64,000 bases of DNA from positions 1-64,000 of the forward strand of contig JAPPMG010000086.1 in NCBI GenBank assembly GCA_028819215.1, written 5' to 3'. The position numbers and the translations under genes were made by a program. Origin of the DNA: Bryobacterales bacterium (lineage in GTDB: Bacteria; Acidobacteriota; Terriglobia; Bryobacterales; UBA6623). A model generated the notes under the pieces. It saw only the letters and a program-made list of their open reading frames with translations. It was not told where the DNA came from and made no database searches. Positions within the stretch are counted from its first letter, which is position 1. Each line of letters starts with the position of its first letter. Shown in pieces: positions 1 through 6,564 of the stretch.

Positions 1-229
1 GTCCATGCCTCCTATAATACACCAATTGCGCCAAACAATTTAACGCTTATGGGGCAACACCCCTCCCCCTTGTGAGTGTCAGCAGGGGCCCTGCCAGCTT
101 ACGGCGCTGTGAGAGTGGCAACGTCCCTGATTGCGACGATCTAGATTCCATGTGCCCGGCCCGCCTGCTGATCATTGCGATAGGAGAAGAAACGACAGAG
201 CCGGGGGGCCGACACTGGCGTCGAGCCTC

Positions 230-548
230 TCAATCCCGGCTGACGAACCGCAGCGGGTCGCGGGCGCTGACGGATTCAGGGCGTTTGTAGAGTTCGACCA
301 AGGTCGCGACCTCTACTGGGGACAGTGGCATGAAGTACAGGCGGTGTGCTACGGCCGGCAATTCCTCGCCGAAGTAGTGGTCCAGACACTCGAGCATCGC
401 ATCGATGTGCGACATCATCGCATCGTAGACGGCGCGGGTCTCGTCCATTGTGGCTGCCAACTTCTTCTCGGTTCTCGCACGTTCCGGCTCCGGGGCCCAG
501 TCCAGAAAAGGTGAAGAATCCCTCGAATGCGGCGGTATATGTCTGCAT
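230..548 (-). pseudogene. Small conserved-looking hypothetical gene with a frameshift
   Basis: Two overlapping minus-strand frames together read as one protein of about 105 residues. The first piece starts at an ATG at 548 (TTGGAG lies 5 nt upstream) and reads MQTYTAAFEGFFTF. The rest continues in another frame from about 510 as LDWAPEPERARTEKK through to the stop at 230, including HIDAMLECLDHYFGEE and FMPLSPVEVATLVELY, which look like ordinary alpha-helical protein. The switch falls at an AAAA run (506-509 on the plus strand). I do not recognise the family. It is either a recent pseudogene or a one-base sequence error. The HEPN module follows on the same strand. Confidence 0.4.
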
Positions 549-786
549 GTACTCCAAGGCATAGGGTCCCGCTCCAGCAAGAAAGCTGGATGCACCGCCT
601 CGGCCGCTCTGGGTCGAAGCTGAGACAGGACTCGGGAGTGAGCCTCTGAGTTCGAGCAGAGTTGTGCCATGTCGGCTCCCTGAAGGACAGGAAGCATGGC
701 GACTGCGGGACAAGAACTTTCGCTCCGGTCAAGGTGTTGCCTCCTTCAGCTGTTTCTGACGGGACTCGGCCAAGTGCCGGGCCTCG

Positions 787-1197
787 TCACGTTCGGGCGG
801 AAGCGTGGATGATGTGGGCAGCTGCTGTGACAATGTCATGCGCAAGACCCAGCGCTCTAGCTGACCGGTCTGAAGAAAACGATTCTTCGGGCGTTCCGTC
901 ATCCGGTCTGTTCGGATAGCGGGTGGCGGCGTAGTACGGGTCCAGCCGGTGTGCCGCTGAGAGCGACGCTGCGAGGCTCGGAGTGTTCAGGTCTTCGATG
1001 AGTTGTCGGATACCGTGTCCAAAGACCACTAGCGCTCCATTGGCATAGTGGACAGCCTTGACCGCCTTCTCGGCGGCTTGGTGGGCGTTGAAGCAAGCGT
1101 AAGCGTGGAAGTCAGCATCGGCTGCGAACCGGGCATGGTTGAGATGCTTGCGGGCAGTCTCAAGGAATCTGTGTGAAGGGTGGTCGGAGGCTCTCAA
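787..1197 (-). CDS. HEPN-domain protein (toxin-like partner of the upstream nucleotidyltransferase)
   Basis: A 136-residue HEPN-domain protein. The helical core shows AYACFNAHQAAEKAVKAV (about residues 31-48), the usual HEPN hydrophobic/charged helix, followed by GHGIRQLIEDL, where the His of the HEPN RNase motif would sit. The Arg normally preceding that His is not obvious, so RNase activity is uncertain. In characterised HEPN/MNT pairs the HEPN protein is the ribonuclease toxin and the nucleotidyltransferase the antitoxin. The start codon is TTG at 1197 and overlaps the stop of the nucleotidyltransferase as TTGA, so the two genes are very probably translationally coupled. The order (antitoxin first, toxin second) matches such modules. 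Confidence 0.75.
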   Translation of the reverse strand: MRASDHPSHRFLETARKHLNHARFAADADFHAYACFNAHQAAEKAVKAVHYANGALVVFGHGIRQLIEDLNTPSLAASLSAAHRLDPYYAATRYPNRPDDGTPEESFSSDRSARALGLAHDIVTAAAHIIHASART

Positions 1198-1598
1198 TTG
1201 ACGTTACGTCCAAGTGGGAAGACAGTTATCCGCTCTGCGGCGATGGCTGCAAAGACATTGAGACCCGCTCGACTCCCGTGTGCGACCTCGGCGGGAATAA
1301 GGACGAGGACGTCTGGGGAAACCAGTAGCGCATGGCACAAATCACCGAGCAGCCGACCTCGTTCCAGTCTTGGTATGTCCGTTTCGATCACAACGACGAG
1401 ATCGAGGTCAGACTGGGTGCCAGCAGCACCGCGAGCGTGGGAGCCGAATGCAACAGCACGCTTCACAGCTACCGCGTGCAGCGGCTCGGGCGCGATCCGG
1501 GCGAGGTTGGCGAGGGACCACATGGGGGTCTCGTTGCCGATCGCGATTCCCGCGTCCATGGGCTTGTGTTCGCGTGGCCTGACCGAACCGGTGCACAT
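1194..1598 (-). CDS. MNT-type minimal nucleotidyltransferase (antitoxin-like)
   Basis: A small polymerase-beta-fold nucleotidyltransferase. The signature FGSHARGAAGTQSDLDLVVV gives the GS motif (residues 52-53 from the start used) and the metal-binding D64-x-D66 pair. In HEPN/MNT modules this protein neutralises the HEPN RNase, in known cases by AMPylating it. The start is uncertain. The longest frame opens with TTG at 1664 but that codon lies inside phased upstream repeats, so I used the ATG at 1598; ATG 1559 is another option. No clear Shine-Dalgarno precedes any of them. It ends in a TTGA overlap with the HEPN gene. Confidence 0.75.
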   Translation of the reverse strand: MCTGSVRPREHKPMDAGIAIGNETPMWSLANLARIAPEPLHAVAVKRAVAFGSHARGAAGTQSDLDLVVVIETDIPRLERGRLLGDLCHALLVSPDVLVLIPAEVAHGSRAGLNVFAAIAAERITVFPLGRNVN

Positions 1599-1654
1599 TC
1601 GAAGAATGGAGGGCACGCAAGACCCTCGCAGGATCTCAGGCCGAGTGCAGAAAT

Positions 1655-1690
1655 AGATTACCAAATATTACAATAAATTACAATCGAGCA
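1655..1690 (-). promoter_or_regulatory. Three helically phased ATTACMA repeats upstream of the MNT/HEPN module
   Basis: The AT-rich patch contains ATTACCAA at 1657, ATTACAAT at 1667 and ATTACAAT at 1677, spaced exactly 10 bp, so all three face the same side of the helix. On the minus strand this reads as TTGTAAT repeats, with TAATAT and TTGTAA hexamers that could serve as promoter elements. It lies directly in front of the nucleotidyltransferase gene. I infer a promoter with an autoregulatory operator. Confidence 0.45.
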
Positions 1691-1895
1691 AGAAGGCTTG
1701 CTTCGTGGGGGGCGAGTGCATTTGCGAATCACTCGGGCACAGCACTACGGACCGGAGCCGGGGAGAGCGCCGTTGGTACGATTACGGTTGGGTCGGGCAT
1801 AGCTTGTTCACCGGCGGATCGTTTCTCGTCGAGACAGGCCGCGAACTGGCTTTTTGTCCGCCCCGCACGGGCGCGCTTCGCGCATCCGTCCGCCT

Positions 1896-1901
1896 AGGAG
1901 G
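1896..1901 (+). promoter_or_regulatory. Shine-Dalgarno deciding the pgi start
   Basis: A perfect AGGAGG lies 6 nt before TTG 1908. The longer open frame reaching back to 1854 has no such site, so TTG 1908 is the likely initiation codon. Confidence 0.75.
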
Positions 1902-1907
1902 CTCCCC

Positions 1908-3620
1908 TTGGCTGCCCTGAATTCCCAGTTTGCCGATCTCCCCCTGCATTTGAGCCAGCGCGTGGAGCGACTCGCGGCAGGCTGGGTTGCCGAAGGGAGC
2001 TCGCGCCGATTCTGGGACGGCGACGAGTCGCTGTGGACGTCGTCGGGCGAAGCGAACTGGCTGGGCTGGCTCGGGACCGCGGCGGACAGCGCGCGCCTGC
2101 GGGGACTTGCCGAAGGGGTGCGGGGCCGCTATAGTCACGCGCTGCTGCTGGGCATGGGCGGATCGAGCCTCTGCCCGGAAGTCTTGCGGCTGTGCTTCGG
2201 CGTGCAGGATGGCTTCCCGGACTTCGCGATCCTCGATTCCACCGACCCGGGGCAGATCGCCGACTGCGAGGCCGCCATCGATCTCGAATCGACACTGTTC
2301 TTGTCCGCGAGCAAGTCCGGATCGACGCTGGAGACCGCCCTGCTGACCCAGCATTTCTTGGACATTCTCGCCGAGGCCGTTGGCCCTGCGCGGGCGGCTT
2401 CGCAATTCGTGGCCATCACGGATCCCGGATCGGCCTTGGAATCGAAGGCCCGCGAGCTTGGCTTCGGGCGTGTTTTTCACGGCCTGCCGTCCATTGGCGG
2501 GCGGTATTCGGCCCTGTCGCACTTCGGGATGGTGCCTGCGGCGGTCATGGGACTCGACGTGGGCAGACTGCTTCTCGGCGCGCAGGCGATGCGCACGGCT
2601 TGCGGCCCCGGCGCGCCGCCCGAGGAGAATCCGGGAGTCCGTCTCGGGCTCGTGCTCGGCGCAGCGGCGCTTGCCGGCCGCGACAAGCTGACGTTCGTGA
2701 TGTCCCCCGGCGTGTCATGGCTGGCCGCATGGATCGAGCAACTCGTCGCCGAGTCGACGGGCAAGTCGGGGAAGGGCATCGTGCCGGTCGAAGGCGAGAC
2801 GCTGGGCGAGCCGGCGAGCTATGCCTTCGATCGGGTCTTCGTGAGCGTCGCGTTGGATTCCGACATCGATCAGGCCGCCGACCAGACGTTGGGAGCCTTG
2901 GCGAAGCTAGGCCATCCCGTCGTCCGGATCGGAATCCGGCAGTTGGAGGATCTCGGGCAGGAGTTTTTTCGCTGGGAGATCGCAACGGCCGTTGCGGGGG
3001 TAGTGCTGGGTATTAACCCCTTCGACCAGCCCGATGTCGAGTCCGCCAAGGTCGCCGCGCGTGCGCTCACCTCGACCTACGAGGCCGAAGGGTCGCTTCC
3101 TGCCGCAGAGCCATTCTTGGACGACTCTGGCATACAGTTGTTCGCCGACCCCGACCATGCCGGGCGTTTGTTGCGGAGTTCCGCGGGCGGCGGGGTGGCC
3201 TCCGTGCTGCGTGCGCACATTGGATCTGCGGGAGAAGGGGACTACATCGCGTTGCTCGCCTACCTGAACCGCAACCCTGCCGCCAAGGCGGCGCTCGGGC
3301 GAATCCGTGACGCCATCCGACTCGCTTCTGGCGTCGCGACGTGCGTGGGTTTTGGGCCGAGGTTCCTGCACTCCACCGGGCAGCTGCACAAGGGCGGCGG
3401 GGACAATGGTGTCTTCCTCCAGATCGGCTGCGACCCTGGGCGCGAGATCCCCGTGGCGGGACGCGGACTCAACTTCGGCGTGGTCGAAGCGGCTCAGGCG
3501 CTGGGCGACTTCAGCGTCCTGACCGGACTTGGGCGCCGCGCGCTGCGAATCCACGTGGCCGCCCTGCAAGACGACGCGCTGGCGCGCGTGGAAGAGGCTT
3601 TCGCCGAGGTGGTTCAATAG
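1908..3620 (+). CDS. pgi: Glucose-6-phosphate isomerase, Tal-Pgi-type isomerase half standing alone
   Basis: Interconverts glucose 6-phosphate and fructose 6-phosphate in the cytoplasm. The 570-residue product shows LLGMGGSSLCPE (about 80-91), SASKSGSTLE (133-142), the phosphosugar-binding SIS signature, GGRYSALS (197-204) and QLHKGG (from 492). These match the C-terminal isomerase part of bifunctional transaldolase/phosphoglucose isomerase proteins better than the classical E. coli-type enzyme. No transaldolase domain precedes it: upstream is only the HEPN/MNT module. The TTG start is supported by AGGAGG 6 nt upstream. Its last 7 nt overlap the convergent acyl-CoA dehydrogenase gene. Confidence 0.88.
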   Translation: MAALNSQFADLPLHLSQRVERLAAGWVAEGSSRRFWDGDESLWTSSGEANWLGWLGTAADSARLRGLAEGVRGRYSHALLLGMGGSSLCPEVLRLCFGVQDGFPDFAILDSTDPGQIADCEAAIDLESTLFLSASKSGSTLETALLTQHFLDILAEAVGPARAASQFVAITDPGSALESKARELGFGRVFHGLPSIGGRYSALSHFGMVPAAVMGLDVGRLLLGAQAMRTACGPGAPPEENPGVRLGLVLGAAALAGRDKLTFVMSPGVSWLAAWIEQLVAESTGKSGKGIVPVEGETLGEPASYAFDRVFVSVALDSDIDQAADQTLGALAKLGHPVVRIGIRQLEDLGQEFFRWEIATAVAGVVLGINPFDQPDVESAKVAARALTSTYEAEGSLPAAEPFLDDSGIQLFADPDHAGRLLRSSAGGGVASVLRAHIGSAGEGDYIALLAYLNRNPAAKAALGRIRDAIRLASGVATCVGFGPRFLHSTGQLHKGGGDNGVFLQIGCDPGREIPVAGRGLNFGVVEAAQALGDFSVLTGLGRRALRIHVAALQDDALARVEEAFAEVVQ

Positions 3621-4777
3621 GATCGCGGCAGGCCAAGCACTCTCTCGGCGACGTAGCTCAGGATCAGGTTGGTCGAGATCGGGGCTACTTGGTAGAGGCG
3701 CGTTTCGCGGAATTTGCGCTCGACATCGTAGTCCGCCGCGAAACCGTACCCGCCGTGCGTCTGCAGGCAGGCATTGGCCGCCTCCCAAGACGCGTCGGCC
3801 GCCAATAGCTTGGCCATGTTCGCCTGGGGCCCGCAGGGCCGGCCTGCGTCGTAGAGTTCGGCCGCTTGGAAGCGCATCAAGTCTGCGGCGCGAATGTGCG
3901 CGTGCGCCTTTGCCAAGGGGAACTGTATGCCTTGGTTCTGTCCGATCGGCCGGCCGAACACGACCCGCTCGCGGGCATAGGAGCAGCCCTTTTCCATGAA
4001 CCAGTCCCCATCGCCAATGCACTCGGCAGCGATCAAGATGCGCTCGGCATTGAGTCCGTCGATCAGCGCCCTGAAGCCCTCGCCCTCTTCGCCAATCAGA
4101 TTCTCCGCGGGCACTTCCAAGCCATCGATGAAGACCTCGCAGGTGTGGTGGTTGAGCATGGTGCGCAAGGGGCGGACTTCGATCCCCCGTCCCGCTGCTT
4201 GCTCGAGGTCGACCAGCAAGATGGACAGGCCGTGCGTCTTCTTGTCCACTTGGTCCGCCGGCGTGGTCCGCACCAGCAGCAGCATCAGGTCCGAGTGCTC
4301 GATGCGCGACGTGAAGACCTTCTGCCCGTGCACCACGTAGCGCTCTCCGCGGCGCTCGGCCCGGGTCTGCGTCTGGGTCGTGTCCGAGCCGGTCGTGGGC
4401 TCCGTCACGCCGAATGCCTGCAGGCGCAGGCGCCCGGCGGCGATCTCTGGCAGGTAGCGCTGCCTTTGCGGCTCGGTGCCCCTGCGAGTGATCACGTCCA
4501 TGATGTACATCTGGGCATGGCAGGCTGCGGCATTGCCCCCGGAGGCGTTGATCGCCTCCATGATCAGGCTGGCCTCGAGGATCCCGAGCCCGCTACCGCC
4601 GTAGCGTTCCGGGATCAGAGCGGCTAGCCAGCCGCCCTCGGTCAAGGCGTTGACGAATCTGGTCGGATAGCCCTGCGTTTCGTCGAGCTTCCGCCAGTAC
4701 TCGCCAGGATAGTCCGAGCAGACCTCGCCGACCGCGTCGCGGATCTGCTGTTGCTCCTCGCTAAGGCCGACGCTCAT
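3614..4777 (-). CDS. Acyl-CoA dehydrogenase
   Basis: FAD-dependent alpha,beta-dehydrogenation of an acyl-CoA, 387 residues, the normal length. AFGVTEPTTGSD (121-132) is the flavin/substrate loop and QTHGGYGF near the C-terminus is the second family signature. The usual YEGT-type catalytic Glu near the C-terminus is replaced by LYQVAPISTNLI. GLNAERI places a Glu (E245) where isovaleryl/long-chain type enzymes carry their catalytic base; this assignment is inference. ATG 4777 overlaps the stop of the MaoC gene as ATGA, so the pair is one operon. With the divergent lyase it recalls Mycobacterium tuberculosis Rv2500c-Rv2499c-Rv2498c. Substrate unknown, probably a branched or C5 acyl-CoA. Confidence 0.9.
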   Translation of the reverse strand: MSVGLSEEQQQIRDAVGEVCSDYPGEYWRKLDETQGYPTRFVNALTEGGWLAALIPERYGGSGLGILEASLIMEAINASGGNAAACHAQMYIMDVITRRGTEPQRQRYLPEIAAGRLRLQAFGVTEPTTGSDTTQTQTRAERRGERYVVHGQKVFTSRIEHSDLMLLLVRTTPADQVDKKTHGLSILLVDLEQAAGRGIEVRPLRTMLNHHTCEVFIDGLEVPAENLIGEEGEGFRALIDGLNAERILIAAECIGDGDWFMEKGCSYARERVVFGRPIGQNQGIQFPLAKAHAHIRAADLMRFQAAELYDAGRPCGPQANMAKLLAADASWEAANACLQTHGGYGFAADYDVERKFRETRLYQVAPISTNLILSYVAERVLGLPRSY

Positions 4778-5235
4778 GGCCGCGCCTTTCCGCTCTTCGG
4801 AACCAGCACCGTCCGCTTGAGGGTCAGGACCGTTTCGTCTCGTTGGTTGAAGCCGCGGCTCTCCACGAACACCAAGCCGCGGTCGGGCTTGGACTTGGAT
4901 TCGCGCAGGCCGACGATGCGGCTCTGCGCGTAGATCGTGTCCCCGTGGAATACCGGGCCCACGTGCTTGACCTCGCTGTAATCGAGGTTTGCTATGGCTT
5001 TTCCGCTGACATCGGCGACGCTCATGCCCACCACGATGCTGAAGACTAGCGGACCGACTACCAAGCGCTGACCGTGCTGTGTGCCGGCGGCATAGTTGGC
5101 GTCGATATGGACAGGGTGCTGGTTCATGGTCAAGAGCGAGAACCACGTGTCGTCCGCCTCCGAAATGGTCCTGCCCGGCCAGTGGTCGAACACTTGCCCG
5201 ACCTCAAATTCATCGAAGTATCGCCCGTACGGCAT
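4774..5235 (-). CDS. MaoC-family enoyl-CoA hydratase/dehydratase
   Basis: A 153-residue single hot-dog protein, typical of MaoC-like dehydratases. The start at ATG 5235 gives MPYGRYFDEFEVGQVF, the usual N-terminus; a longer frame reaching 5286 looks non-coding. The hydratase-2 motif normally reads GDxNPxH, but here the aligned stretch is MNQHPVH (residues 37-43), keeping the last His and changing the Asp to Asn. Such variants are found in mesaconyl/methylmalyl-CoA hydratase-like relatives, so a dicarboxylyl-CoA or hydroxyacyl-CoA substrate is plausible. The gene is translationally coupled to the acyl-CoA dehydrogenase (ATGA) and divergent from the CitE-like lyase, with 76 nt between. Confidence 0.85.
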   Translation of the reverse strand: MPYGRYFDEFEVGQVFDHWPGRTISEADDTWFSLLTMNQHPVHIDANYAAGTQHGQRLVVGPLVFSIVVGMSVADVSGKAIANLDYSEVKHVGPVFHGDTIYAQSRIVGLRESKSKPDRGLVFVESRGFNQRDETVLTLKRTVLVPKSGKARP

Positions 5236-5311
5236 CACGTCCGCTCTCCTGTACGCCGCAAGGTGCTGGCACGCCTGCACCTGCACAGCCCATTATGTAT
5301 GGAAGGCGGCT

Positions 5312-6148
5312 GTGACTGACCTATCCCGCATCCGGAGCATTCTCTTCGTGCCCGGGGACAGCGCCAAGAAACTGTCCCGGGCCGCCGGCCTGCCCGCCGA
5401 CCTGATCCTGATCGACTGGGAAGACGCCGTTGCCGAGGCCAACAAGCCAGATGCTCGATCTGTGACGCAGCGAGCGCTGCCGGGCATCCGCAGCGAAGAT
5501 CGCCCCGTGCTGGTGCGGCCCAATTCGCCATCCTCAGTGTGGTTTGCCGAGGACTGCGCGGCGATCCGACAGTGTCGACCGGACGGAGTCGTGATTCCCA
5601 AGTGCGAATCAGTGCGAGATGTGGAGCTTGTCGCCGAGGGATTGCCCGGAACCGGCATCATCGTGCCGCTCATTGAGTCCCCGCTCGGAGTGTTGCGCGC
5701 CGCCGAGCTGGCGTCCTGCTCGGATCGAGTGAAAGCGCTGTTGTTCGGTGCCGAGGATTACTGCGTCGAATCTAGGATCAGGCGCACCGAGGACGAGCCC
5801 GAAGTGACATTCGCGCGCAGCAGCGTGGTCAACGCGGCCCGTGCCATGCGGAAGCAGGTGTTCGATTCTCCGCCGATGCAGTACGAAGATGTGGCTCCGG
5901 TGCGGCGCGCCGCGACACGCGGGCGCCGGCTTGGCTTCACAGGGCAGGCCGCGATTCACCCGGCGCAACTGCCGGTAATCAACGAAGCGTATTCGCCTTC
6001 TGCGTCCGAGGTCGCCGAGGCCAAGATAGTGTTGCGCCGTTTCGAAGACCACGGCGGAGGTGTCTACTCAGTGCAGGGTTCGCTAGAGGATTACCCGATG
6101 GTCCGAGAGGCGCTGGCCGTGCTTGAACGGGCCGGCGAATCGGCGTGA
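5312..6148 (+). CDS. HpcH/HpaI (CitE-like) acyl-CoA lyase
   Basis: A 278-residue TIM-barrel Mg-dependent lyase of the CitE/malyl-CoA lyase group. Visible are VRPN (68-71), IPK (95-97), the metal ligand Glu in PLIESPLG (E122) and Asp in FGAEDY (D149), and the C-terminal GFTGQAAIHPAQ (208-219), all standard. It cleaves or forms C-C bonds in beta-hydroxyacyl-CoAs such as malyl-, methylmalyl- or citramalyl-CoA. GTG 5312 is preceded by GGAAGG at 5 nt, which selects it over earlier in-frame codons. Divergent from maoC/acyl-CoA dehydrogenase, suggesting a shared catabolic pathway; the exact substrate cannot be read from sequence. Confidence 0.87.
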   Translation: MTDLSRIRSILFVPGDSAKKLSRAAGLPADLILIDWEDAVAEANKPDARSVTQRALPGIRSEDRPVLVRPNSPSSVWFAEDCAAIRQCRPDGVVIPKCESVRDVELVAEGLPGTGIIVPLIESPLGVLRAAELASCSDRVKALLFGAEDYCVESRIRRTEDEPEVTFARSSVVNAARAMRKQVFDSPPMQYEDVAPVRRAATRGRRLGFTGQAAIHPAQLPVINEAYSPSASEVAEAKIVLRRFEDHGGGVYSVQGSLEDYPMVREALAVLERAGESA

Positions 6149-6351
6149 GACGTGCGCCAACCGGTGCGGCTCTGCAAGGTGTCAGGGCGCGGCGGCGTCT
6201 TGCGATCGGGCACCACGCTGAGGAGAGAGCGAATCTCGAGGCAACTTATTGGTTGACGTGGTTTGTGGGCACGTGACGGCGGCCGGGAGCGTCACGCCGC
6301 AGCATCTTTGCTATGGCGGTCATGGCCAAAGCCGGGCTGATCAGGGGATGA

Positions 6352-6534
6352 CATCAGCAACGGATCCCGGGCCACCACTTCAGCCTGGCATGGCGACCCT
6401 ACGACGGCGAACGCTCCGAGGCGATAATGAAGCGATCGGTGGCGGAGATCAGCGCCCAGAACGTCGAGGCAGCGCAACTCGACACCGCCACCACTGAGGC
6501 CCAAAATATGTTTGGCTTAGGAGGCGACCAGTGA
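6352..6534 (+). other. Open C-terminal frame coupled to the AlbA_2 gene, remnant or unrecognised small gene
   Basis: After an in-frame TGA at 6349 the frame stays open and reads as protein: HFSLAWRPYDGERSEAIMKR, then SVAEISAQNVEAAQLD and NMFGLGGDQ, ending at 6534. Its stop overlaps the GTG at 6531 as GTGA, an arrangement typical of operons. The only in-frame ATG (6427) would give 35 residues. It is either a very small gene or the surviving tail of a longer one, since stops also interrupt the frame at about 6274 and at 6349. I do not recognise the family. The rest of 6149-6351 holds nothing I can call. Confidence 0.3.
6519..6524 (+). promoter_or_regulatory. Shine-Dalgarno for GTG 6531, out of frame with the AlbA_2 gene
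   Basis: A perfect AGGAGG lies 6 nt before GTG 6531, the same geometry as at pgi. That GTG reads MTVGDEDIPTAG and then leaves the AlbA_2 frame. Removing one G near 6564 would join it to LGEDSRWEFKQ. The site therefore points to a one-base insertion in the 5' end of the gene. Confidence 0.6.
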
Positions 6535-6564
6535 CCGTGGGGGACGAGGACATCCCAACGGCTG

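Noticed and set aside
2907-4022. Long minus-strand open frame across the pgi 3' half
   Set aside because: It is antisense to a strongly supported enzyme, Arg/Gly-rich and without domains; it arises from GC-rich codon composition.
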